A stretch of 64,000 bases of DNA from Verrucomicrobiaceae bacterium (GTDB lineage: Bacteria; Verrucomicrobiota; Verrucomicrobiia; Verrucomicrobiales; Verrucomicrobiaceae). This document shows positions 16,735-24,481 of the stretch, piece by piece. Under the pieces are notes generated by a model, which did not search any database, was not told the origin of the DNA, and saw only the letters and a program-made list of their open reading frames with translations. The position numbers were made by a program, and so were the translations under genes. Within the stretch, counting starts at the first letter, position 1; each line of letters opens with the position of its first letter. The DNA lies in assembly GCA_027490195.1 (NCBI GenBank), contig JAIXYN010000022.1, positions 124,001 through 188,000 of the forward strand, given 5' to 3'.

Positions 16735-17238
16735 TTAAAACCTGACGTGTAAAATGGTAGCGATTTCTAATAGGGATAGTGAAGCAAACCACCCCCCCAG
16801 TTTTTCGGCGAGGTTTGCTTGAGATCTAACAGCAGGCGAGTGCTTTGCAGGTTGCCAATCTTTGTCAAAAGCAAGAATCCCTCCTTTTAGTTCTAAGCGA
16901 AGAAGTCCACAACCGTGCGCCATACGTAAAGAGGCTAAAGTTTTGGATCGCCAACGAATCACCCGCTCATGAATGGTCACGAGTGCATCTAAGTTACTTT
17001 CTTTTGTATCGGTAAACTTGTCCGCAAAGGCGCGAAGACCAGACTTCTTTTGAGTCGAGGCCAGATTTCTTGCCGTATCCTCATGCCATACCATAGGCAA
17101 AACCAGAGCAGCAAGACATAAAGGAGCAGGAGAATGTGAAGATGAGGCCTCAGAATAAGCCCGAGCAAATCTCCAAAGAATCACAGCGCCAAGCGCCGGA
17201 TTTTGCACCATTCGCAACTCATGTCCAAGATCAGTCAT
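16735..17238 (-). CDS. ABC-3C system middle component
   Basis: 167 aa. The opening VQNPALGAVILWRFARAY followed by APLCLAALVLPMVWH, the STQKKSGLRAFADKF segment and RMAHGCGLLRLE are typical of the three-component ABC system middle component (MC) proteins. The MC is thought to link the ATPase to the effector-bearing subunit. Its start overlaps the stop of the upstream gene by 4 bp and its stop lies 3 bp before the ATPase start, so the three are translationally coupled. Cytoplasmic; no catalytic motif is seen. Confidence 0.85.
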   Translation of the reverse strand: MTDLGHELRMVQNPALGAVILWRFARAYSEASSSHSPAPLCLAALVLPMVWHEDTARNLASTQKKSGLRAFADKFTDTKESNLDALVTIHERVIRWRSKTLASLRMAHGCGLLRLELKGGILAFDKDWQPAKHSPAVRSQANLAEKLGGWFASLSLLEIATILHVRF

Positions 17239-18482
17239 GGGGTATTTTTAGCCAAGAGCGTTTCGAAGTTGGGGTGCCATCCGACCGAGAGATTATCGGC
17301 AAGATCGTGGTAGCATCCTGGTATAAAGTACTCGGGGACAATTTTTTGCTCCACTTTACATTTGTGGCTTTCGCACTTAGCCAACAATATGCGACCGCGC
17401 AGCTTTTCCTCCGTCCTCAAGGGATCTGAAAACACTTCTATTTTAAGATTTCTCCATGCGTGTTTTAATCCGTCTTCGAACTCCGATATATCCTCTTCAT
17501 TGACGAGCGCTTTACCTTGACTACTCCATTTAGTGCGAGCTGCACGTGCCTTAAATAGACACGTCATTGCCCATTTAAGACTTTCACTTTCAACTTCAAT
17601 AATATTCATTTGGCTAACAAAATTAGCATTCATTAGTCTCGCAACCTCAGCGGGACTAGGACCCTTGCCACCTAGATCCGGCAACATTCCTCCGGGTCTC
17701 ATCTTCGAGTATGAACCCTTCAAATTCCGCCAAAAATCCTCCGCCCGAATAACGGCAGGCTGGCCTTGTCGGAGTTGCTCAGCGACCAGAATTTTTACCC
17801 ACCCACAAACTTGAACACTAACCTCCGTGATAATGTCATCTTCTTCAAAGGGAAGTTTGTCTCTGACTAGTTGGTACAAATCACCCTCAGGGCTTTTCAA
17901 AGCACAGGTGAGCTGAAACCGTTGTATAATTGCTTGAAATGCATTGGGACTTAGCCCGAAAACCTCTTCGAGGTGAGGTCGAAGCGTTTCAGCCACTGCC
18001 TGCTTTTTCGAAAAATCAGGAGGTTTACCCCAAAGTAAATCGCGTGCTTTTTCGAATGCTTCTCGAGCAGTTGAGGGAGATGTTGCGCCGGCAAACAGTG
18101 CCACTAACTTTCCCGTGACTTTCCGGCTGACATAGATCTCAAAAAGAGTGTTTGAAGCTTTGAGGCGGTTTTCTCTTACCTCTCGCACCCAATTAGCAAA
18201 TGTTTTCCACATCTGGACACTTTTGTCAGAGACGGGATTTGTCTTCCGACAATCTTTGGATTGAACAGCTAAAACTTGATTGTCCGGCTTTTCCACAGCG
18301 ATATCGTCTAGCTTTTCCAAGCTGACCACTGACCCATCGGACGCTTCCATCAGCAATGATGCCATCCGGGTTTCCTGAGCTAGGAATCCTCGTAGCTGTT
18401 CTGGAACATTGCTGCTTTTCTTTTTAGCCACCTCTCGAATGATTACTAGGCAGAGAAGGTTCGCACAATCAAAACTTATCAT
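17235..18482 (-). CDS. ABC-3C system effector subunit: nuclease-like N-terminus with ABC-3C C-terminal domain
   Basis: 415 aa. Residues ~25-120 resemble the PD-(D/E)xK fold of Cap4/DUF4297-like nucleases: a helix with RGFLAQETRMASLL, then LEKLDDIAV (acidic pair) and AVQSKDC (the Q-x-K strand), then a Trp-rich helix (MWKTFANWVRE). The C-terminal part ends CYHDLADNLSVGWHPNFETLL, the conserved end of ABC-3C CTD proteins. Start: the ATG at 18482 is taken; a GTG about 55 bp inside (VAKKKSSNV) is possible. Predicted role is DNA cleavage when licensed by the ATPase, as in conflict systems. That is inference; catalytic residues were assigned by eye. Confidence 0.8.
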   Translation of the reverse strand: MISFDCANLLCLVIIREVAKKKSSNVPEQLRGFLAQETRMASLLMEASDGSVVSLEKLDDIAVEKPDNQVLAVQSKDCRKTNPVSDKSVQMWKTFANWVREVRENRLKASNTLFEIYVSRKVTGKLVALFAGATSPSTAREAFEKARDLLWGKPPDFSKKQAVAETLRPHLEEVFGLSPNAFQAIIQRFQLTCALKSPEGDLYQLVRDKLPFEEDDIITEVSVQVCGWVKILVAEQLRQGQPAVIRAEDFWRNLKGSYSKMRPGGMLPDLGGKGPSPAEVARLMNANFVSQMNIIEVESESLKWAMTCLFKARAARTKWSSQGKALVNEEDISEFEDGLKHAWRNLKIEVFSDPLRTEEKLRGRILLAKCESHKCKVEQKIVPEYFIPGCYHDLADNLSVGWHPNFETLLAKNTP

Positions 18483-18497
18483 CAGGGATCATTATTA

Positions 18498-18525
18498 ATT
18501 GTTCATATGAACAAATTCCAGTCAA
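18498..18525 (-). promoter_or_regulatory. Palindromic operator-like site in the promoter of the ABC-3C operon
   Basis: 18499-18514 is a perfect 16-bp palindrome, TTGTTCATATGAACAA. On the minus strand a good -35 (TTGACT, 18520-18525) and a plausible -10 (AACAAT, 18498-18503) are 16 bp apart, so the palindrome fills the spacer and overlaps the -10. It lies 16 bp before the effector start. Such placement suits a dimeric repressor. No regulator gene is adjacent. Confidence 0.5.
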
Positions 18526-18595
18526 AAACTCTTTTCTCCAAGGACCACTACTACCAGTGCGGGTCTCATTTAGAATGATGCCATTCGCCCTCCAA

Positions 18596-18973
18596 ATGAC
18601 CACCCGCCGATCCTTCCTCCGCGCCTCCGCGATCGCCCTCGGCTCCCCCGCCCTCTCCGCCTTCGCACAGACCGCCGCCCCACAGAAAACCGTACTCCTC
18701 CAATGCGGCTGGGCCACGAAGAACATCGGCGACATCGGCCACACGCCCGGCACGCTGCGCTTTCTGGAGCAGTATCTGCCGGAAGCGAAGGTCATCCTAT
18801 GGGCGATGAACACGAATGAAGCGGTGGATGCGATGCTGATGAAGCGGCTTCCCAAGCTGGAGATCGTGAAGGGCTTGCTTTCCAAAGAAGGCGGCGCGGT
18901 ACAGGAGGCGGTGAAACGCTGCGACTTTTTCCTGCAAGGGCCCGGCATGGGGCTGAATAAGTGGATTTATTGA
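18596..18973 (+). pseudogene. Truncated Tat-exported polysaccharide pyruvyl transferase family gene
   Basis: 125 aa from the ATG at 18596. The Tat signal is clear (TTRRSFLRASAIALG). The mature part VLLQCGWATKNIGDIGHTPG, through VILWAMNTNEAVDAML to CDFFLQGPGMGLNKW, matches the N-terminal half of the pyruvyl-transferase-like family found with Tat signals. These proteins are normally around 350-400 aa, so the reading frame is cut after about a third. The sequence that follows (18974-19500) does not continue the fold and contains a large palindromic element, suggesting disruption by insertion or deletion. It is divergent from the ABC-3C operon. Confidence 0.65.
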
Positions 18974-19260
18974 CGGTTGTGCAATAGACTGAGGCAATTG
19001 CAGTTCATGTGAAATATGGGGGCAGAGGCATGGTGCGCGAGACCCAGGACACAGCCACCATCGGCGCAAAGGCGGAGCAGACGCTGCTGGTACCCGGCGT
19101 CGTGTTGAGGGGTGCTGAGTTTGCTTCCCGGTTTGTCTGCCAGAACCCAGGGGAGCACTCGCTAAAGCTCGGCACCCGTGGGCTGTATTACGGAAGGCCG
19201 TTGGCCTTCAAGACAAGGATGCCAGTTTATTATGCAAGCCTCAATAATACCACGATTCAT

Positions 19261-19471
19261 TGAAAACGGGTCTGCATCTCATTCCAGCCAGAAAAAGCAT
19301 TCTGCGTGAGATCGTATCCGAGCCGGTCAGAACTCTCGCTGGCATCGCTACGCGATGCGAGTGCAGTCAGGGGTGATGCGTCGGCATACGAGGGGGGTCG
19401 CTGCGCTCACCCCCTCGCTACATGCTGGAATGGCTCTGCCATTCATCCCATCCGATGCAGACCTGTTTTCA
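19261..19471. repeat. Large palindromic element with nested hairpins
   Basis: The outer arms TGAAAACGGGTCTGCATC (19261-19278) and GATGCAGACCTGTTTTCA (19454-19471) are complementary except for one position. Inside, CATTCCAGC (19280-19288) pairs with GCTGGAATG (19424-19432). Two more hairpins are nested: GCATCG/CGATGC near 19350-19370 and GAGGGGG/CCCCCTC at about 19390-19416. The element has no ORF with recognisable function. Its structure is like a REP/MITE-type non-autonomous element. It lies just after the truncated pyruvyl transferase. Confidence 0.75.
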
Positions 19472-19538
19472 TTTGATTGTGGTATAAGCACGTTGAGCAT
19501 GCACAGCCATGTGATCTGCACGTCCTTCCCTTGACCGT

Positions 19539-21641
19539 TTACGCTCGCACCACCACTCGTGCATCCAGCGCTACGATACCTTCCGGCGTGGCCAGCAGCG
19601 GATTGATGTCCAGTTCCACGATGCGCCGTTCATGCTGCACCAGCCGTGCAAATTTCACCAGCACATCATCCAGTGCAGGCAGATCCACCGCAGGCTGACC
19701 GCGCACGCCCTGCAGTACTTTGGCGATCCGCGTCTGCCCCACCCAGCGGCGTGCCAGCGCGTGATTCAGCGGCGGCAGGGCCAGCGCGCGATCTTGCAGC
19801 ACCTCCACCAGCGTACCACCTGCACCGATGAGCAGCACCGGGCCGAACTGAGCGTCTGTGCTGGCACCGAGGATCAATTCGATGCCCTTCTGCGTGATCA
19901 TGCGCTGCACCGTCACCCCTTCAAAAGCGGCCAGGCCATGCAGGTGAGTGACGTTGTTATAGATCAGCCGCCAGGCTTGCTGCACTGCGGCGGCATTGAG
20001 CAAATTGAGCTGAACACCACCGCAGTCGCTCTTGTGAGTGATCGTGGATGAAAGCAGTTTGACCACCACCGGATAACCCAGCGCCTCCGCAGCAGCGATG
20101 GCCTCCTCTTCATCGTAGGCCGCGCGGGTGTCCACGATGGGTATGCCAGCCACTTGCAGCAGTTGCTTGGCTTCCTGCTCCGTCATCAGGGTGCGGCCGC
20201 TCTTGAGCACCGAGTCAATCATATCACCCACCAGCGGCAGCGCTTCGCCATCATCTTCTGCATGGGCGCTCAGTGTTTCGCTCAGCCAGATCAGGCGCAG
20301 GCGGTGCTCGCGCATGCGCACAAAAGCCAGCGCCGCTTCATCGGGGTAGTCATACGTGGGCACACCTGCCGCATTGAGAATGCCGCGCCCCTCCTGCACG
20401 CTTTGCGCGCCCATCCAGCTCGCCAGCAGCGGCTTCACGATCTCGCCAGCGATCCGCGCGACTTCTTGCGCCATGCTCGTGGGATGCGTCATGGCCTGCG
20501 GCGTCAAAATGGCCAGCACACCATCCACGGCGGCGTCCTTGGCCACGAGGCGCAGTGCCTGCACAAACCGCGCCGCGTCGGCATCGCCCAAAACATCGAC
20601 GGGATTGTGATGGCTCCAGCTCGCGGGCAGCAGCGCGTTCAGTTCTGACATCGTCTGCGCCGACAGCTCCGCCAACTCACCTTGTCCGAGCACCAGCGCA
20701 TCCGTGGCCAGCGCACCGGGACCACCCGCATTCGTCACGATCCCCAGCCTGCGTCCGGCGGGCAGCGGCTGCTTGGCCAGCACCTCAGCCATGTCGAAGA
20801 GCTCCTCGATCGTGTCCACGCGCAGCACGCCGCTTTGGCGCAGCGCCGCATCCAGCACGGCATCGCTGCCGGTCATCGCGCCCGTGTGGGAGGCCGCCAC
20901 ACGGGAGGCCTCCGCCGTGCGTCCGACCTTGATCACCACGATGGGCTTTTGCGCCGCCACCGCGCGTGCCGCCGCTAGGAATGCAGCCGCGTCATCCCCC
21001 ACGGACTCCATGTAGATCACGATGCTGCTCGTGTTCGGATCATCGCCAAAATGCCGGATCAGATCGCCCCAGCCCACATCGGCCATCGCGCCGGTGGAAA
21101 CAAACGCGCTGAAGCCCACATGCTGATCATGGCTCCAGTCGAGGATGGCCGTGCACAGCGCCCCGCTCTGGCTCAGAAACGCCACGCGTCCCGGCTGCGC
21201 CATGCTGCTGGCAAACGTCGCATTCATGCCTGCATGCGGATTCATCAGGCCGAGGCAGTTCGGCCCGATCAAGCGCACGCCATGCCGCTTGGCCGCTGCC
21301 TGCACTTCCGCTTCAAGTCTGGCGCCTTCCGGCCCCGTTTCCTTGAATCCTGCGGAGATCACCACCACCGCCTTCACGCCTGCCACACCCGCTTCTTCGA
21401 CCAGCTGCGGCACCGTGCTTGCAGGTGTCACGATGAGCACAAGCTCCGGCACCTCCGGCAGGGCTGCGACGTTTGGATAAGCCTTCACCCCGCCCACCTC
21501 CGCCCGCTTTGCATTCACCGGAAACACCGGGCCAGAAAAACAGCGCAGATTGTCCCAGATCGCACGGCCCACACTCCCGGCGCGATCCGTGGCTCCGACG
21601 AGAGCGATGCTGCGCGGCTGGAAGAAAGAGGAGAGTGACAT
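19539..21641 (-). CDS. Acetate/acyl-CoA synthetase, ADP-forming (NDP-forming CoA ligase) fusion
   Basis: 700 aa from the ATG at 21641 (MSLSSFFQPRSIALVGATDR); the open frame extends upstream without a natural start. Order: CoA-binding Rossmann domain (1-130), succinyl-CoA-ligase-like domains with the phospho-His loop region (SQSGALCTAILDWSHDQ, VTNAGGPGALATDA), and a C-terminal ATP-grasp domain (from ~470; ALGYPVVVKLLSSTITHKSD and ELDINPLLATPEGIVALDARVVV). It converts acyl-CoA, ADP and Pi to acyl acid and ATP, or the reverse. It is the alpha-beta fused form. A small Cys-rich ORF lies upstream on the same strand. Confidence 0.9.
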   Translation of the reverse strand: MSLSSFFQPRSIALVGATDRAGSVGRAIWDNLRCFSGPVFPVNAKRAEVGGVKAYPNVAALPEVPELVLIVTPASTVPQLVEEAGVAGVKAVVVISAGFKETGPEGARLEAEVQAAAKRHGVRLIGPNCLGLMNPHAGMNATFASSMAQPGRVAFLSQSGALCTAILDWSHDQHVGFSAFVSTGAMADVGWGDLIRHFGDDPNTSSIVIYMESVGDDAAAFLAAARAVAAQKPIVVIKVGRTAEASRVAASHTGAMTGSDAVLDAALRQSGVLRVDTIEELFDMAEVLAKQPLPAGRRLGIVTNAGGPGALATDALVLGQGELAELSAQTMSELNALLPASWSHHNPVDVLGDADAARFVQALRLVAKDAAVDGVLAILTPQAMTHPTSMAQEVARIAGEIVKPLLASWMGAQSVQEGRGILNAAGVPTYDYPDEAALAFVRMREHRLRLIWLSETLSAHAEDDGEALPLVGDMIDSVLKSGRTLMTEQEAKQLLQVAGIPIVDTRAAYDEEEAIAAAEALGYPVVVKLLSSTITHKSDCGGVQLNLLNAAAVQQAWRLIYNNVTHLHGLAAFEGVTVQRMITQKGIELILGASTDAQFGPVLLIGAGGTLVEVLQDRALALPPLNHALARRWVGQTRIAKVLQGVRGQPAVDLPALDDVLVKFARLVQHERRIVELDINPLLATPEGIVALDARVVVRA

Positions 21642-21751
21642 GCGGGAACCTAAGGGAGGAATGCGCGGCGTCTCAACGCATGTTGTGCTTTGTTGGGAGC
21701 ATTCTGCTGGTGGGGCAGAGCTCACGGAACGAGCTGAAGCTCTCGATTGCT

Positions 21752-21901
21752 TTATTCCTCCCCGGCGCAGCACGAACCGCAGGCGGCGTAGCATTCATCG
21801 CAGATGAACTCGTCGCCAAACTTTGTCGCTTCGGGTTTTCCACAGCGTTGGCAAGCAGCTTGCATTTGCTCAGCCGCCGTGGTGGTTGTCTCATCACTCA
21901 T
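21752..21901 (-). CDS. 49-residue Cys-rich zinc-ribbon-like protein
   Basis: A short minus-strand ORF from the ATG at 21899-21901 to TAA at 21752-21754. It reads MSDETTTTAAEQMQAACQRC, then GKPEATKFGDEFICDECYAA and CGSCCAGEE. C-x2-C, C-x2-C and C-x2-CC groups look like a treble-clef or zinc-ribbon metal site. It is 110 bp upstream of the acyl-CoA synthetase and in the same orientation. Its start overlaps the divergent secreted hydrolase start by 2 bp. It is easily missed because of its size, but the Cys spacing and a plausible start argue it is real. Confidence 0.6.
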   Translation of the reverse strand: MSDETTTTAAEQMQAACQRCGKPEATKFGDEFICDECYAACGSCCAGEE

Positions 21902-23123
21902 GCGTCATCTTCTCCTCGGTCTCTTCCTCGCGCAAATCGCCTGTGCTCAAAACAGCGATCCATTTCCCACACCTCCAAATCAGAAGGGCTTGCAGGTGCA
22001 GATGGTGGCGGATGCGCTGGCGCTCGGCATCCATCACGCAGGCATCAATGTGAACCTCACCGCCTTGTTTGATCCCAAATCGAAGCCCGAAGCTGGTGAG
22101 TTTGTGTTCAATCAGAATTACCTCACGTCACTGGACCGCCAGATCAAGCCGCTCTCCGACAAGGGCGTGCTCGTTTACCTCATCATCATCGCCTACCCTT
22201 CGAAGAACCCGGCCATCGACGCCGTGGTGCTGCATCCGGGACATCGCAAAGATTACAAGTTCAGCGTCGGCGCCGCAAACACGACGAGTGGTTTTCTAAG
22301 TGCCGTCATGAGCATGCTCGCCGAGCGCTGGAGCGGTGCGCATCCTGAACATGGCCGGGCATGGGGCTGGATCATTGGCAACGAGGTCAACTCGCACTTC
22401 CTCTGGAACAACATGGGCCTCGTGCCGCTGGAGACTGCCGCCAGCGAGTATGAGAAGGCCTACCGCATCATGCACACTGCCATTCGCAAGCATTCGCAAA
22501 ATGCCCGTACCTACCTCTCGTTTGATCATCACTGGAGCAGCAGCATGCACAACGTCAGCCCGCAGGAAGCCACGCCAGGTCGCGACTTCCTCGACACCTT
22601 TGCCCGGCTGGTGCGTGAGCGTGGCGACTTTGACTGGAACGTGGCCTGGCACCCCTACCCCGAAGACCTCAACAATCCACGCGCATGGGCGGACAAAACC
22701 GTCACGCACGATGACAACAGCAACAAGGTCACCTTCAAGAACCTCGACGTGCTGCCAAAGCATCTGGAGCGCCCTGAACTTCTCTTCCGTGGCAAGCCGC
22801 GCCGAATCATCCTCAGCGAGCAGGGTTTCCAAACGCTGCTCAAGCCCGAGGGAGAACAGCTTCAAGCCGCAGCGTATGCGTATGCCTGGGAGAAAATTCA
22901 GACGCTGCCCACGGTCGATGCCTTCATTTACCACCGGCATGTGGATCATGCCCACGAGGGCGGTCTGCGACTTGGCTTGTGGCGCAATGCACCAAACTCT
23001 GTCGCTGATCCATACAGCAAGAAACTCATCTACGAACTCTTTCAAAAAGCAGGCACTCCGTCATGGCGAGCCGCTGCTGATGCGCTGCTGCCAGTGACAG
23101 GCTTGCACGCCTGGGGCCAATAG
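21900..23123 (+). CDS. Secreted DUF5722-type glycoside-hydrolase-like protein
   Basis: 407 aa from the ATG at 21900, which yields a signal peptide (MRHLLLGLFLAQIACAQ). The body resembles a GH-A clan TIM barrel: GIHHAGINVNLTALFDPK, WGWIIGNEVNSHFLWNN (NE is typical of the acid/base on strand 4), HPYPEDL and RIILSEQGFQT (Glu typical of the nucleophile on strand 7). This pattern fits DUF5722. Substrate unknown, presumably polysaccharide. Divergent from the small zinc-ribbon gene and probably sharing its promoter region. Confidence 0.8.
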   Translation: MRHLLLGLFLAQIACAQNSDPFPTPPNQKGLQVQMVADALALGIHHAGINVNLTALFDPKSKPEAGEFVFNQNYLTSLDRQIKPLSDKGVLVYLIIIAYPSKNPAIDAVVLHPGHRKDYKFSVGAANTTSGFLSAVMSMLAERWSGAHPEHGRAWGWIIGNEVNSHFLWNNMGLVPLETAASEYEKAYRIMHTAIRKHSQNARTYLSFDHHWSSSMHNVSPQEATPGRDFLDTFARLVRERGDFDWNVAWHPYPEDLNNPRAWADKTVTHDDNSNKVTFKNLDVLPKHLERPELLFRGKPRRIILSEQGFQTLLKPEGEQLQAAAYAYAWEKIQTLPTVDAFIYHRHVDHAHEGGLRLGLWRNAPNSVADPYSKKLIYELFQKAGTPSWRAAADALLPVTGLHAWGQ

Positions 23124-23260
23124 GGGGGGCGAACCTTCACGCATGCCGCTGATCAGACACCTGCACACTGTGGTTTAAAACGACTCATCCTTCTGCGGCT
23201 TCGTGTCGGCGGGGATGATCCAGCCCTGCTGTTCGTCATTCGAAAATCTGACAACAAATC

Positions 23261-23282
23261 AGCCGGGCAGGAATGCCCGGCT
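23261..23282 (-). terminator. Hairpin terminator of the peroxidase gene
   Basis: A nine-bp stem (AGCCGGGCA / TGCCCGGCT, 4-nt loop) starts about 30 bp after the stop of the minus-strand peroxidase gene, followed on that strand by a modest T-containing tail (GATTTGTTGT). The T-run is weak. Confidence 0.6.
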
Positions 23283-23311
23283 GACGAGAGAATTCGGAAC
23301 GGACCGCACGC

Positions 23312-24334
23312 TTACGCCTTGGGCGTATCGGCAGTGCTTTCAGGCAGCTTCGGAGCCTTGATGTATTCGGTGGGAAGATCACCTTTCAAGGCCTTGAGGA
23401 AGGTGATGATGGAGGCGGTTTCCTCATCGCTGAGCGTCTTGCCGAGCTGGTATTCCGCCATCTTTTTGACCATCTCGTCCAGCGTCTTGACAGAACCGTC
23501 ATGGAGGTAAGGTGCGGTCTCGGTGATGTTGCGCAGGCTGGGCACTTTGAAAAAGCTCTTTTCACCATCGTTTTTGGTAACGTCAGAGCGGCCATTGTCT
23601 GTCAGGCCAGGCCAGGGCTTCACAAGTCCGAGCTTCTGATACATCATGCCACCCACGGCTACACCGTTGTGGCAGGTGACACAGCCTGTTTTGGCAAAGG
23701 TGGCGAATCCCTTCTTCTCCTCGGCACTGAGAGCCATCTTGTCGCCTTTGAGATAAGCGTCCCACTTGGAAGGCGTGAGCAGCTTGCGCTCAAAGGCACC
23801 GACAGCCTTCCCAAAGTTGTTGTAGGTAACGGGGTCAGCCTCACCAGGGAAAGCAGCCTTGAAGCCTTCCACATAGCCGGGCATGCTCTTGAGTACTTTG
23901 ATGACAAACGCCTCGTCGGGCGCCCCCATTTCGATCGGATTAAGCACAGGGCCTTTGGCCTGCTCCTCAACACTCGGCGCACGGCCATCCCAGAACTGCG
24001 CGATGTGCAGCGCCGCATTAAAAACCGAAGGTGAACTGCGACCACCGAGCTTGCCTTCGTGTCCAGGAGAGAATGGGAGGTTGTCGTTGCCGTATTTGTC
24101 CAGCACATGGCAGGAGTTGCACGACATTTTCCCGCCTTTGGAGATGCGCGTCTCAAAGTAGAGCTGACGACCAAGATTGATCTTCGCTTCCGTGAGTTCG
24201 TTGGTCGCTGAAGCGACCTCAGCAGGCAACGGCATGAACATCGGAAGGAATGCGTCGGAGAAATCCGCCTGCGCCAAAGCGGAGGTGGTGCTCAATCCGA
24301 GGACAAGTGCAAATCTGCGTAAAGTTGGATTCAT
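23312..24334 (-). CDS. Di-haem cytochrome c peroxidase (CcpA/MauG family)
   Basis: 340 aa from the ATG at 24334 (MNPTLRRFALVLGLSTTSALAQ is a good signal peptide; the in-frame upstream extension is unlikely). Two c-type haem motifs are visible: CNSCH near residue 72 and CVTCH near 215. Family blocks SPSVFNAALHIAQFWDGRAPSVEEQ, NPIEMG and FKVPSLRNITETAPYLHDGS are present. The last includes the Met/His haem-ligand region of bacterial peroxidases. It acts in the periplasm, reducing H2O2 with electrons from cytochromes, or oxidising other substrates as MauG does. Confidence 0.92.
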   Translation of the reverse strand: MNPTLRRFALVLGLSTTSALAQADFSDAFLPMFMPLPAEVASATNELTEAKINLGRQLYFETRISKGGKMSCNSCHVLDKYGNDNLPFSPGHEGKLGGRSSPSVFNAALHIAQFWDGRAPSVEEQAKGPVLNPIEMGAPDEAFVIKVLKSMPGYVEGFKAAFPGEADPVTYNNFGKAVGAFERKLLTPSKWDAYLKGDKMALSAEEKKGFATFAKTGCVTCHNGVAVGGMMYQKLGLVKPWPGLTDNGRSDVTKNDGEKSFFKVPSLRNITETAPYLHDGSVKTLDEMVKKMAEYQLGKTLSDEETASIITFLKALKGDLPTEYIKAPKLPESTADTPKA

Positions 24335-24481
24335 GAGTGAATATTGGGATGGCAGGTCGATACGTCGCGTGGAAGGCAAGGGTTGCAATTTATTGCAATC
24401 TAATACGGACTTCGACGGTTTCTCAACTCCCACAGCAGCTTCAAATTGACGAAAACCCCGGCTCACCGCTAGGCTGAACAA

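Noticed and set aside
19009-19263. 84-residue ORF between the truncated gene and the palindrome
   Set aside because: No recognisable domain and no start signal; probably part of the inserted or decayed sequence.
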